Of a stretch of 64,000 bases of DNA, positions 49,511-58,959 are shown one piece after another. The notes below the pieces were generated by a model. That model had not been told where the DNA came from. It searched no databases and saw only the letters and a list, made by a program, of their open reading frames with translations. Numbering within the stretch: the first letter of the stretch is position 1; every line of letters starts with the position of its first letter. Location: the NCBI GenBank assembly GCA_963666535.1, contig OY762913.1, positions 124,001-188,000 on the forward strand. Reading direction: 5' to 3'. The stretch comes from G963666535 sp963666535 (GTDB lineage Bacteria; Bacillota; Clostridia; Oscillospirales; Oscillospiraceae). Position numbers and translations under genes: made by a program.

Positions 49511-50494
49511 ATGGCCAAAGCATCCAACCAAAAGCAAAAGCTGCTGCTGGTACTGCAACACCTGCTCCGTCACTCCGACGAGGAGCATCCCGTCCCGATG
49601 AGTCAGCTGATCACGGAACTGGAACGCAACGGTATCCCTGCCGAACGCAAAAGCTTGTATGACGACATGCAGGCCATGCAGCAATTCGGGATTGACGTAC
49701 AGTGCCGCAAGGGACCGCATCCCGGCTGGTTCATCGGCCAGCGGCAATTCGAGTTGGCAGAGCTGAAACTACTGGTGGATGCCGTGCAGGCCTCCCGTTT
49801 TATCACCCGCAAAAAAAGCGATGCCCTGATCGGCAAGTTAGAAACTTTTGCCAGCACGTATCAGGCGCGGCAGCTGCAGCGGCAGGTGTATGTGGACCGG
49901 CGGGTCAAAACCATGAATGAAAGCATCTATTACACGGTGGACAAGCTGCATACAGCCATCTCCAGCCAGCATGTCATCACCTTTACTTATTTTGATTATA
50001 ATATAGAAAAGAAAAAAGTCTATCGTCATAACGGCCTGCGTTACCGTGTGTCTCCCTGTGGAATGATTTGGGACAACGAAGCCTATTATCTGGTGGCACG
50101 GGAAGCGGAAAGCCATCAAATCCGTCACTACCGGGTCGATAAAATTGACGCGGTAGTCATCACGTGTCTCGCCTGTGAGTCAGGCGGCACCTTTGATATG
50201 GGGACCTATGGGAAAAAACATTTTGGCATGTTCGGCGGGCCGGAGGCCGTCGTCACCTTGCGTTGTCAAAAAGAGATGGTCGGCGTGGTGTTGGATCGGT
50301 TTGGGCACGATGTTATGCTCATCCCCGATGGGGAGGATTTCTTCACCGTTACCATGACACTGGTGATCAGTCCGCAGTTTTACGGCTGGCTCTTCGGCAT
50401 TGGAACGAGTGTTACCGTGGTGAAGCCCGTGGCCGTGGTGGAAGAATACCAGCAGAAATTGCAGGAACTTCTCCATCTTTATCAGCAACCGTAA
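49511..50494 (+). CDS. WYL-domain transcriptional regulator
   Basis: The 327-aa protein has an N-terminal winged helix-turn-helix (about residues 1-75, with MSQLITELERNGIPAERKSLYDDM) and a WYL domain (about 140-220, containing LRYRVSPCGMIWDNEAYYLVA), plus a C-terminal WCX-type region. WYL proteins sense nucleic acid or other ligands and regulate DNA damage, phage defence or metabolism; the target here is unknown. ATG at 49511 follows AAGGGGGA. A TATACT box is at 49482. It is divergent from the ZIP gene. Confidence 0.93.
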   Translation: MAKASNQKQKLLLVLQHLLRHSDEEHPVPMSQLITELERNGIPAERKSLYDDMQAMQQFGIDVQCRKGPHPGWFIGQRQFELAELKLLVDAVQASRFITRKKSDALIGKLETFASTYQARQLQRQVYVDRRVKTMNESIYYTVDKLHTAISSQHVITFTYFDYNIEKKKVYRHNGLRYRVSPCGMIWDNEAYYLVAREAESHQIRHYRVDKIDAVVITCLACESGGTFDMGTYGKKHFGMFGGPEAVVTLRCQKEMVGVVLDRFGHDVMLIPDGEDFFTVTMTLVISPQFYGWLFGIGTSVTVVKPVAVVEEYQQKLQELLHLYQQP

Positions 50495-50579
50495 CCACAA
50501 AGCTTCTCTCATGAAATCGTGATAAAACCCGCCTCGGTCGTCCATACTATCGGTATCCGATATGAAAAGGACGATGCCG

Positions 50580-52919
50580 ATGAAAGCTGTCATTATGGCC
50601 GGCGGCGAGGGAACGCGTCTGCGCCCTCTTACGCTGGACAAGCCAAAACCCATGACTCCTCTGTTTGACAAACCCATTCTGGAGCACATCATCCGTCTGC
50701 TTCGGGAGAACGGAATCACCGAGCTGTGTATTACGCTTCATTACATGGCGGACACCGTGCGAGAGTATTTCGGTGACGGATCCCGATTCGGCGTTCGGCT
50801 GCGCTATTTTGTAGAGGAAGAGCCACTGGGCACTGCAGGCAGCGTGAAAGCCTGCCTGGGTTTTCTGGGAACGGAGGATTTTCTCATCATCAGCGGCGAC
50901 GCAGTGTGTGACCTGGATCTGCGGACTGCTATCGCATTCCACCAGGAAAAGCGTGCGGAAGCCACCTTGCTGCTGTACCGTCATCCTCATCCGTTGGAAT
51001 ACGGACTTGTCCTCACAAACTCCGACGGCCGCATCACCAATTTTTTAGAAAAGCCATCTTGGGGGCAGGTACTGTCCAACACCGTGAACACGGGAATCTA
51101 CCTGCTGTCCCCCTCCGTGCTGCGGGAGCTCCCGGTGGGCGAAGCCCGGGATTTCGGTCGGGATGTTTTTCCCGCCCTGCTTGCCCAGGGCGGTGCGATG
51201 TACGGTTTTGTTCCTTCCGGCTATTGGTGTGATATGGGAGACTGCCGCGCTTATTTGGATTGCATGGCGGACGCCCTCTCCGGCCGGGTGGCGCTTGACT
51301 TGGGCGTTCCTCAGCGAGCCCCCGGTGTCTGGTCGGCCGAGCCCGTTCCTGCTGATGTGACCATCGTCCCCCCCTGCCGCATCGGAAAAAACGCAACCAT
51401 AGGGCCGGGCTGCGTTCTCGGGCCCCATACTGATCTGGAATTAGGCAGTCAGGTAGGTCGGCACAGCCTCGTGCAGCGTTCCATCGTGCTGGGTGCGCAA
51501 ATTGGTGACAATGCAACGCTATACGGCGCTGTTCTTGCCTCAGGTTCCCGCCTTGAAAATGACGTGGTTTTGGACGACGGCGTGGTTTTGGGCACTGGAA
51601 GTGTTGTGGAGCAAGGCGCGCATCTGCGGGAGGATGTGCGGCTTTGGCCCGGTTTGCGTGTCCCAGCCGATACTCGGTTGGATTACTCCTTAACCTCAGC
51701 CGGACCACGAACCTCTATTTGCTTCTGCAGCAGCGGCGCCCTTCACGGCGTGATCGGCGAAGATCTCACCTCGGAGCTGATGTTGACGCTGGGCAGCGTT
51801 TTAGGCCAAGAGGGCAGAGTCGGTTTGGGGCACGCAGGCGGACAGGGCGCCGCTCTGCTGGCACGCGCGGCTTCCTGTGGAATTTCTTCCGCCGGCAAAC
51901 AGGTTCTGGCCCATGACCTTTCCTTCCCGGCAGGGGGCGCATGGCTGGCACGCTACTATGCGCTGCCCGCTTCTCTGTTCATCCAGCAGGAAGGTGACGA
52001 GGCTTATCTCTATTTCTTCGGCCCCGACGGGCTTCCCCTGGGTCGGAATCAGGAGCGAAAGCTGGAAAACGCTCTCCGCCGTCGGGAGAATGTTCGCGTC
52101 CCCGTGGGGCGCATCGGTGGGTACGAGCCGCTTACCGGCTGTTTGAGCGGATATACTGGCGATGCGGTGTCCCGCGCCGGAACGGATCAGTCGCCAAGCC
52201 AGTCCCTCACTGTCATGGTTCCCAAAGGCACCCCCTCTGATAACGCGCTGGCGGCAGCGCTGGAGAAGCTGGGCTGTACCGTATTGCGGCAGGAGAAAGA
52301 AGGCGTCCCTGTCTTTTTTACCCGGCGAGGCGGATTCCACCTGCTCGCTCGCACGGAAAAGGGCGTTTTACTCCCACCGGAACGAATACTCACCCTATCC
52401 GCTATGATTGAACTGGAAAACGGCAACGGCAAAGTGGCAGTCCCCCCCCAAGCCCCCACCGCCATCGACCTTGCCGCCATCAACTTTGGCGGCAAGGTGC
52501 TTCGCCTAGATCGGGATGGCGACGAAGCCGCCGTGCTCTACGCGGAGCTGCCCTGGCTGTGGGACGCAGTATTCGCCGCCTGCCGCATCTGCGGACGTCT
52601 GAGCAGCACCGGCGAGCGCCTGTGGGAATTGGACGGAAAGGCACCCCGCTTTTCCACGTGCCGGCAGGAGGTCCCTCTTACCACGGGACGGGGCGAAGTG
52701 ATGCAAGCCATCGCCGGGGCGGAAGTCTCAGCCCAGAACACCGGTGCAGGATTACGCGTGCGGGCGGGCTCCGGCTGGGTCTACGTGTCTCCTCTCGCTC
52801 GCCGCAACGCACTTCGGGTCGTTGCCGAATGCCGGGACGCCGAGCTGGCAACCGAACTTTGTGAGCTATACGCAAAAAAGGTATCGTGGCTGGACCGGCG
52901 GGAGAACACCACAAAATAA
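50580..52919 (+). CDS. Sugar-phosphate nucleotidyltransferase fused to a degenerate phosphohexomutase-like domain
   Basis: The 779-aa protein has three parts. Residues 1 to about 235 form a nucleotidyltransferase with MAGGEGTRLRPLT and the metal/sugar motifs SGDAVCD and EKPSWG. About 250-370 is a left-handed beta-helix with repeating hexapeptides. About 375-779 resembles phosphoglucomutase/phosphomannomutase, but the region where SASHNP with the catalytic phosphoserine should stand reads SLFIQQEGDEAYLYFF, so the mutase is probably inactive. Similar fusions are called mannose-1-phosphate guanylyltransferase. The ATG at 50580 is preferred (AAAAGG upstream); ATGs at 50562 and 50574 are alternatives. 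Probably supplies activated sugar for cell-surface polymers. Confidence 0.88.
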   Translation: MKAVIMAGGEGTRLRPLTLDKPKPMTPLFDKPILEHIIRLLRENGITELCITLHYMADTVREYFGDGSRFGVRLRYFVEEEPLGTAGSVKACLGFLGTEDFLIISGDAVCDLDLRTAIAFHQEKRAEATLLLYRHPHPLEYGLVLTNSDGRITNFLEKPSWGQVLSNTVNTGIYLLSPSVLRELPVGEARDFGRDVFPALLAQGGAMYGFVPSGYWCDMGDCRAYLDCMADALSGRVALDLGVPQRAPGVWSAEPVPADVTIVPPCRIGKNATIGPGCVLGPHTDLELGSQVGRHSLVQRSIVLGAQIGDNATLYGAVLASGSRLENDVVLDDGVVLGTGSVVEQGAHLREDVRLWPGLRVPADTRLDYSLTSAGPRTSICFCSSGALHGVIGEDLTSELMLTLGSVLGQEGRVGLGHAGGQGAALLARAASCGISSAGKQVLAHDLSFPAGGAWLARYYALPASLFIQQEGDEAYLYFFGPDGLPLGRNQERKLENALRRRENVRVPVGRIGGYEPLTGCLSGYTGDAVSRAGTDQSPSQSLTVMVPKGTPSDNALAAALEKLGCTVLRQEKEGVPVFFTRRGGFHLLARTEKGVLLPPERILTLSAMIELENGNGKVAVPPQAPTAIDLAAINFGGKVLRLDRDGDEAAVLYAELPWLWDAVFAACRICGRLSSTGERLWELDGKAPRFSTCRQEVPLTTGRGEVMQAIAGAEVSAQNTGAGLRVRAGSGWVYVSPLARRNALRVVAECRDAELATELCELYAKKVSWLDRRENTTK

Positions 52920-53267
52920 AGCTGGACATTCAAAATTCATTATGATAAACTAAATAAATCATTATGGCTTTATGCGCCCTGAGCGCTTAGAGATATAGCA
53001 ATCATAGCAATATACCGGAGCAGAACGAAAGGCGAATAGACATCCCTTTTTTTGGCGAGGCAGGGCCAGAAAGGCGGGATTGTTTTCGCGCTGTTTTTGT
53101 GCGCAGTTTGCCGTGCAAAGAGAGTAAGCGCAGCCTTTCCCGTGCAGTTTTTTCTGCAGCGATGTTCTCACTCCGGAACAAACCAAAAAGGAGCCGCAAG
53201 GCAGGATACAGCCGCGTGATACCACGTATCACGCCTGTATTTACATACAAAAAAGGAGTGTAAATTT
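52920..53267 (+). other. 348-base leader region upstream of RNase J
   Basis: The first 60 bases are AT-rich and may hold a promoter, though no clear -35/-10 pair is seen. CGGAACAAAC at 53173 matches the core of the repeat elements at 3965 and 45147. Near the end GCGTGATAC (53214-53222) pairs with GTATCACGC (53226-53234), flanked by ATACAG/CTGTAT. I see no gene on either strand. Confidence 0.55.
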
Positions 53268-54929
53268 ATGGCAGAAAAACTGAAAATTATTTCCCTTGGT
53301 GGTCTAAACGAGATCGGCAAAAACCTTACCGTCTATGAATATGGAAACGATATCATTGTTGTTGACCTGGGCATGGGCTTTCCGGATACCGATATGTACG
53401 GCATCGACGTGGTGATCCCCGACGTTAGTTACCTGATCAAGAACAAAAATCGCATTCGTGGCATTTTCCTCACCCATGGGCATGAGGATCACATCGGCGC
53501 TATCCCCTATGTTTTGCGAGATATCAACGCACCCATCTATGCCACCCGCATGACCGGCGGCTTGGTCAAACTGAAACTGGAGGAGTACCGCCTGACTGAC
53601 ATTGCCGAGCTGCACACCTGCGAAGCCGGCGAAGTGGTGAAGGTTGGAAAGTTCTCCGTGGAATTTATCCATGTCAACCACTCCATTGCCGACGCTGTGT
53701 CGTTTGCGATCACAACACCCGTGGGCGTCGTCATCCAAACCGGGGATTTCAAGATTGACACCACTCCCGTTCAGGGCGGCATGATTGATTTGGCACGCTT
53801 TGGCGAGCTGGGCAAACAGGGCGTTTTGGCGCTGCTTGCCGATTCCACCAATGTAGAGCGTCCCGGCTTCACCCGCAGCGAGTCCAGCGTGGGCGCCAGT
53901 TTCGAAGCGCTGTTCAAGGGCTGCGACCAGCGCATTATCGTCACCACCTTCGCCTCCAATGTCGATCGCATTCAGCAGGTCATCAACGTGGCCGCCCGGT
54001 ATGGCCGCAAGGTTGCCATCACCGGCCGCAGCATGGAAAACGCCATCCGCGTTTCCTCCGAGTTGGGCTACATGAACCTGCCGGACGGCCTTCTGGTCGA
54101 TGTGAATCACCTCAAGTCCCTGCCCAAGGATAAAATCTGCATTGTCACCACCGGCAGTCAGGGTGAGACGATGTCCGCTCTCACCCGCATCGCCTTCTCT
54201 ACCCACCGTCAGGTGGACATTCAGGCGGGCGACCGCATTATCATCTCCGCCTCAGCGATTCCCGGCAACGAAAATTCCATCGGTGCTGTGGTCAACGAGT
54301 TATACCGCAAGGGGGCCGAAGTGGTCAACGAGCGCAGTCACGAGCTTCATGTCTCTGGCCACGCCGCTCAGGAAGAGCTGAAGATCATCCACGCGCTGGT
54401 CAAGCCGAAATTCTTCGTTCCCGTCCACGGCGAGCAGCGCCATCTCAAAACGCATTTCCATCTGGCGACCCGCATGATGGGTATGGACCCCCGCAATGTC
54501 GTCATCAGCGACGTGGGCAAGGTCATTGAAATAACGCCGGACACGATCAAAATAAACGGTTCCGTCACCTCCGGCCAAGTGTTTGTGGACGGCTACGGCG
54601 TGGGCGACGTGGGCAGTGTGGTTCTGCGGGACCGCCGCCATCTGGCCGAGGACGGCATGGTGGTTGTCGCTCTGTCCCTGTCCGCCGAAGATGGCGGCAT
54701 CGTCTCCGGCCCGGATATCATCACCCGCGGCTTCGTGTATGTAAAGGAGTCTGAGGGTTTAATGGAGGAACTTCGCACCGTTGCAATGGAGGCTTTGGGG
54801 CGCAGCAACGACCAAGGCACGCATGACTGGGCTGCGATCAAGACCATCATTCGGGATGATCTATCCGGGTACCTTTATAAAAAAACCAAGCGCAGCCCCA
54901 TGATCCTGCCGATCATTATGGAGGTCTGA
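53268..54929 (+). CDS. rnj: Ribonuclease J
   Basis: The 553-aa RNase has a metallo-beta-lactamase core with HGHEDHIGA (70-78, zinc ligands His70, His72, Asp74, His75), a beta-CASP domain with STNVERPGFTRSE and GSQGE, and a C-terminal domain. RNase J acts as endo- and 5'-3' exonuclease in mRNA decay and rRNA maturation in Gram-positives. ATG at 53268 follows AAAAAAGGAG. Its long leader with a stable hairpin might allow autoregulation, as known for some RNase genes. Confidence 0.98.
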   Translation: MAEKLKIISLGGLNEIGKNLTVYEYGNDIIVVDLGMGFPDTDMYGIDVVIPDVSYLIKNKNRIRGIFLTHGHEDHIGAIPYVLRDINAPIYATRMTGGLVKLKLEEYRLTDIAELHTCEAGEVVKVGKFSVEFIHVNHSIADAVSFAITTPVGVVIQTGDFKIDTTPVQGGMIDLARFGELGKQGVLALLADSTNVERPGFTRSESSVGASFEALFKGCDQRIIVTTFASNVDRIQQVINVAARYGRKVAITGRSMENAIRVSSELGYMNLPDGLLVDVNHLKSLPKDKICIVTTGSQGETMSALTRIAFSTHRQVDIQAGDRIIISASAIPGNENSIGAVVNELYRKGAEVVNERSHELHVSGHAAQEELKIIHALVKPKFFVPVHGEQRHLKTHFHLATRMMGMDPRNVVISDVGKVIEITPDTIKINGSVTSGQVFVDGYGVGDVGSVVLRDRRHLAEDGMVVVALSLSAEDGGIVSGPDIITRGFVYVKESEGLMEELRTVAMEALGRSNDQGTHDWAAIKTIIRDDLSGYLYKKTKRSPMILPIIMEV

Positions 54930-54931
54930 GC

Positions 54932-54975
54932 CGAATAAAAAGCCCCGCGCCGTACGGCGCGGGGCTTTTTATTCG
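54932..54975. terminator. Perfect-palindrome bidirectional terminator (rnj / rpiB)
   Basis: A 44-base perfect palindrome, from CGAATAAAAAGCCCCGCGCC to its complement, has A- and T-tracts in the arms and separates convergent genes. Confidence 0.95.
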
Positions 54976-54985
54976 TTTATACAAG

Positions 54986-55420
54986 TCAGTTCTCCATGTC
55001 GGAGATCAGGTCGACGCGTCTTTGGTGCCGTCCGCCCTCGAATTCGGTATTCAAAAACACCTCTACGATACGTTCCGCCAGATGGTATCCCACCATGCCC
55101 GCGCCCATGGCCAGCATGTTGGCATCGTTGTGCCGACGTGTCATCTCGGCGGAAAGAGGTTCCGAGCAAAGGGCGCAGCGAATGCCCTTAACTTTGTTTG
55201 CAGTGATGGAGATGCCGATGCCGGTGGTGCAGATCACAATGCCTTTGTCGCATTTGCCGCAGGCCACCGCCTCGGCTGCCGCCCGGCCGAACACAGGATA
55301 GTCACAACTGTCCGTGCAGTTTGTCCCAAAATCCTCGAAGGCAATTCCCCGTCCCTTCAAATATTCCTTGATGTGCTCCTTCAGCGCATATCCCCCGTGA
55401 TCAGACCCCAGTGCTATCAT
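54986..55420 (-). CDS. rpiB: Ribose-5-phosphate isomerase B
   Basis: The 144-aa RpiB/LacAB-family enzyme interconverts ribose 5-phosphate and ribulose 5-phosphate. MIALGSDHGGYALKEHI and VICTTGIGISITANKVKGIR are the conserved motifs (active-site Cys in ICTTG; the usual form is ICGTG). RHNDANMLAMGAGMVG follows. It is last in a minus-strand set with hisK and a glycosyltransferase. Confidence 0.96.
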   Translation of the reverse strand: MIALGSDHGGYALKEHIKEYLKGRGIAFEDFGTNCTDSCDYPVFGRAAAEAVACGKCDKGIVICTTGIGISITANKVKGIRCALCSEPLSAEMTRRHNDANMLAMGAGMVGYHLAERIVEVFLNTEFEGGRHQRRVDLISDMEN

Positions 55421-55431
55421 AATGTTTCCTC

Positions 55432-56238
55432 CTATATGGCAATCAGTCTTGGTTTTCTCTGTTCATAAACCGCCACGCGGTCAAAGCCGGTGGCCTTCAT
55501 CAGCTCGTATGCGTCTGCAATCCCTTTCCCCACATCCCGGGGGACATGGGCGTCGGAGCCCACCGTGACAAGCTCGCCGCCCACCTGCTTGAACAGCCGC
55601 AGCACAGGCTCCCACTCTGCCACGGTGCGGCCGCGGCAGGTATTGACCTCGATCCCCCGTCCGGTCTGTACTACTGTTTTCAGGATGTCCCTGATCCGGT
55701 CCCAGTAATCGTCCAACCCAACGGCCTGTCCATCTCTGTCCCGCATATAGCGCAGGGGATAGATGATATGCGCCATCCCGTCATAGCAGTCCATGGGAGC
55801 CAGGGCGGCAAGGCTGTCAAAGTAATCGTCCAAAGCCCGGTAACATGCCTCCGGCTTACGGTAATCCAAATAGTAAAAGTCAGCGCCGCCATTTTTTGGG
55901 CTCATGTTGTGGACGGAGCCCAGCACAAAATCCAGTTCCGGCGCCTGGTTCAAAATCGCGTGGGCCGCGTCGGGGTCAGCTTGCGCCTCCCCTAGTTCCA
56001 GCCCGAAGGACAGCTGCATGGTCTTGCCCATAGCCACCCGCGCCTCGGCAAACTGGCGGCGCAGCGGCGACCAGTCAAATAGGGGGGTAAGTTTGCCGCC
56101 GCCGTCCAGCATATCGCAGTGGTCGGTCAGACACAGCGCCCGGATTCCCGCTTTCTCGGCTGACTGCGCCATGCAGAGCATGGGGACGGAGCCATCGGGA
56201 GAGCAGTCCGAATGCGTATGAAAATCGGTCAAGTACAT
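55432..56238 (-). CDS. hisK: PHP-family histidinol-phosphatase-like hydrolase
   Basis: The 268-aa PHP-fold metallo-enzyme begins MYLTDFHTHSDCSPDGS with the HxH motif, then CLTDHCDM, LGSVHNM and SDAHVP, the metal ligands of HisJ/HisK-type phosphatases. Histidinol-phosphatase is the best family match, but no other his gene is near, so it may act on another phosphate. It starts 29 bases after the glycosyltransferase stop and ends 11 bases before rpiB. Confidence 0.85.
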   Translation of the reverse strand: MYLTDFHTHSDCSPDGSVPMLCMAQSAEKAGIRALCLTDHCDMLDGGGKLTPLFDWSPLRRQFAEARVAMGKTMQLSFGLELGEAQADPDAAHAILNQAPELDFVLGSVHNMSPKNGGADFYYLDYRKPEACYRALDDYFDSLAALAPMDCYDGMAHIIYPLRYMRDRDGQAVGLDDYWDRIRDILKTVVQTGRGIEVNTCRGRTVAEWEPVLRLFKQVGGELVTVGSDAHVPRDVGKGIADAYELMKATGFDRVAVYEQRKPRLIAI

Positions 56239-56267
56239 AGTCGTTTTCCTTTGTGATTAATTGGGCC

Positions 56268-58217
56268 TCAAAACGGCCAGGAGGGGAACCAGCGCAAAAC
56301 ATCGGTCGTGTACCAGACTGGCACAGCCAGTCCCATCAGCACAGGGTAAAACAGCACAAACAGGGTCAAACTCACCCCGGTGCCTCCATAGACCGCCCAT
56401 CGCCAATAAGGCGCCCGGCGTTCCATCAGGTCATTCATCACCCAGCAGATGCAAAGCACCAGAAACAGGGTGCTCGGGAAATAGTGATAGGCAAAGGTGG
56501 TGCGGACAATCGGCATCCACGGCAGAAGCTGGGACAAAAAACCCACTACCAGAAACAGCGCCTTGCCGCAGTGCTTACGCACTGCCTGGATGGCGGTGAT
56601 CACCACGCAGAGCAAACCGCACCAGCTTACCCACGGATTGTTAAAGGCCGCAAATGCGGACTTGACCCCCTCGCCCAGTTCGGTGTTCAAATAATACAGA
56701 ATGGGCCGCGCATCCACCAGCCACTGATACCAGCGGGAGGTATAGGGGTGAAATTCCGTTGCTCCTTCATGATAGGTCAGCATAAACACCTGACTGTCCC
56801 ACATTTGGGTGATGGTCCCCCACAGCGTGGCGTCCCCGGCCGCCTTGGCATAGGGAAAATAAGACGCGGTGTAAATACACATAGGAATCATCACGAAGAA
56901 CAAAACGGAAAGTAATATGGTTTTTACAAGCCACTTGGCGTAGCCAACCGAGCACGGCCAGTCCCGCCACCGGTAGTACAGGTAAAAGCAATACAGCAGC
57001 GCAGCGCCGCAGGCGGCATAAACCACCGTCCACTTGCAGGCGGCGCCCAGCCCGAAGCACAGTCCCGCCAGAAAGAGGTTTCCTCCGGCCTTCCAACCGA
57101 TCTTGGAGCAATCGTCCCCCACAGCCTCCACAGGTTCCGGCGGTGGCGCGGTAAGCCAGCGATAGAGGAAGAAGTACATCCCCAGGATGAAAATCACGCC
57201 ATAGGTGTCGATGGTGGCAATGCGGGTCTGGGTAAAGTGCATAAAGTCAAAGGCGAAAAGCAGCGTACCGCACACACACAGTGCCGTTTTCCCAAACAGA
57301 TTCTTCAAAAAAACGTACAGCATGGGCAGCATCAGCACCCCGAACAGCGTCCCGGTAAACCGCCAGCCGAACGGCGTCATCCCGAACAGCCGAATGCCCA
57401 ATCCCAGAATAATCTTCGCCAGCGGCGGGTGCGCCACCTCATAGGGGTAGTCCCCCTCAATCAGCTCCAACGCCGTCCGGGCGTGGTAAATCTCGTCGAA
57501 ATAAGTGCTGTTCGTCCAATAAGGATAGGCGGGGATGGTGTCCTGCTCATCAAACAGCACCAGCGCGGCGTACCCCGCGTCGTCATCGCGGGCGAGCAGC
57601 TTGGACACCACGCCCGCCGCGTCAATCAGCTTCCCGTCTCCATCATACAGGGCCAGCTCCTTCAACTCCAGGTCTGTATGCCTGGAGGTAACGGCGGTTG
57701 CAGTCACCCGCAGGTAGCGAACGGTAATGGTTTCGGTGTCCTCTGGGTATAATTCGATCCATTTAAACAAGGTGTTATGCTTTTGTTCTATTTTCGGCAG
57801 TTCCGCCCAGCTTTCCCCGTCTGTGGAATAGGACACGATGTATTCCCCGGTCCCCAATCCGGTGTAGTACATCAGCTTGGAAAGCTCGGTTTCCTCTTCC
57901 AGCTGAAACTCCAACATGTCGTTCTGGGTGAAGGAATAGCCGCTCTGGGGGGCTGTCATGTCCCCCAGATTGAAAAAGGCAACTGCGGCGTAAACCGCCG
58001 TGACCAGCAGCAGGGGCAGGACATCCCGCCCAGTCATGGGATGCCGACGCAGGGAGAAGCTCATGGGGCCGCGGCTGTCCTTCGCCATCCACTCCAGCGT
58101 TCCCTTCCGTGGCGCCATGGCACACCAATAGTAGACAAAAAACAAAAGGACAAGGAAGATACACACCACCGGCAAAATATTGGATGATTTGGTCAGTGCC
58201 GAAAGTGCCACTTCCAT
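56268..58217 (-). CDS. PMT-family phospholipid-carrier-dependent glycosyltransferase
   Basis: The 649-aa membrane protein belongs to the protein O-mannosyltransferase-like GT-C family. It has an N-terminal membrane segment, a second at about residue 65, then an outside region of some 160 residues whose sequence (LMYYTGLGTGEYIVSYSTDG, YLRVTATAV, LKELALYDGDG) resembles a discoidin/F5-8C carbohydrate-binding fold. This is followed by TYFDEIYHARTALELIEGDYPYEVAHPPLAK with the catalytic Asp-Glu, and about eight further membrane segments. It may glycosylate surface proteins such as the SLH protein nearby; this is inference. Promoter at 58248-58276. Confidence 0.88.
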   Translation of the reverse strand: MEVALSALTKSSNILPVVCIFLVLLFFVYYWCAMAPRKGTLEWMAKDSRGPMSFSLRRHPMTGRDVLPLLLVTAVYAAVAFFNLGDMTAPQSGYSFTQNDMLEFQLEEETELSKLMYYTGLGTGEYIVSYSTDGESWAELPKIEQKHNTLFKWIELYPEDTETITVRYLRVTATAVTSRHTDLELKELALYDGDGKLIDAAGVVSKLLARDDDAGYAALVLFDEQDTIPAYPYWTNSTYFDEIYHARTALELIEGDYPYEVAHPPLAKIILGLGIRLFGMTPFGWRFTGTLFGVLMLPMLYVFLKNLFGKTALCVCGTLLFAFDFMHFTQTRIATIDTYGVIFILGMYFFLYRWLTAPPPEPVEAVGDDCSKIGWKAGGNLFLAGLCFGLGAACKWTVVYAACGAALLYCFYLYYRWRDWPCSVGYAKWLVKTILLSVLFFVMIPMCIYTASYFPYAKAAGDATLWGTITQMWDSQVFMLTYHEGATEFHPYTSRWYQWLVDARPILYYLNTELGEGVKSAFAAFNNPWVSWCGLLCVVITAIQAVRKHCGKALFLVVGFLSQLLPWMPIVRTTFAYHYFPSTLFLVLCICWVMNDLMERRAPYWRWAVYGGTGVSLTLFVLFYPVLMGLAVPVWYTTDVLRWFPSWPF

Positions 58218-58247
58218 ATCATTCCCTCCTACTTCATACGTATTTAT

Positions 58248-58276
58248 ATTTTAGTGCAAATCGGCAACTTTGTCAA
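58248..58276 (-). promoter_or_regulatory. Promoter of the glycosyltransferase-hisK-rpiB set
   Basis: On the minus strand TTGACA (58276-58271), 17 bases and TAAAAT (58253-58248). Confidence 0.85.
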
Positions 58277-58383
58277 AAAAAGTTAAGATAACCGCATCTT
58301 GGTGTATTCGGTCGTGCAACGGAACGCCCCACAGAGGGCAAGCAGTAGAATATGCCCATTCGGGCAAAGAGGAGGAATTTATT

Positions 58384-58959
58384 TTGTCAAGCAAACAGAC
58401 CACTAATTATGGGCTCAACCAATGGGCCGCAACGGACAATTTCCTGCGGGAGGAATTCAACCGGGATAACGCCCGAATCGATGGGGCGCTGGCGAACGCC
58501 GTCGCCCTCAATCCCATGCGCACGCTGCTGGACGTAACCACCACGGCGGCGGTCACGCAGGTGAATTTCTTTGTGGCAGGCATTACCCTTTCAAATTACT
58601 GGGAGATAGCCTTGTATGCAAGCGCTGTCCCAACGTGCTATCTGCGCTGCAATGGCAACAGCATCAGCGGGGCCTATTACTACACCTACCTCGCTACCGG
58701 GAACAGCTGGGCTGCCACATACCTGGGCAGTATTACCGGCAATTTCAGCAGACTGACCCTGCGCTGCAACAGCTCCTATCTCATGTGCCTGAATGACGTG
58801 ATCACCTGCACCGGCAGCAGCTGCCACATGGAACGGTATCTGTACACCACCAGCCCAACCTATCTCACGGGAAGCGGCATCTCATCCCTGAATATTGTAA
58901 GCGATTCCACCATTCCGGTCGGCTCCCGCTTTGTTCTGATGGGGGCGAAAAAGGGATGA
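58384..58959 (+). CDS. Phage tail-like protein of unknown function (191 aa)
   Basis: The product begins MSSKQTTNYGLNQWAATDNF and continues FNRDNARIDGAL, a start common in tail or baseplate-associated proteins of phages of Firmicutes; the C-terminus IPVGSRFVLMGAKKG is also phage-like. The middle is rich in Ser, Thr, Tyr, Asn and Cys. TTG at 58384 is the start, with GAGGAGG nine bases before it. No other phage gene is near, so it is an orphan or was domesticated. Possible role as a surface-exposed or receptor-binding protein is inference. Confidence 0.7.
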   Translation: MSSKQTTNYGLNQWAATDNFLREEFNRDNARIDGALANAVALNPMRTLLDVTTTAAVTQVNFFVAGITLSNYWEIALYASAVPTCYLRCNGNSISGAYYYTYLATGNSWAATYLGSITGNFSRLTLRCNSSYLMCLNDVITCTGSSCHMERYLYTTSPTYLTGSGISSLNIVSDSTIPVGSRFVLMGAKKG

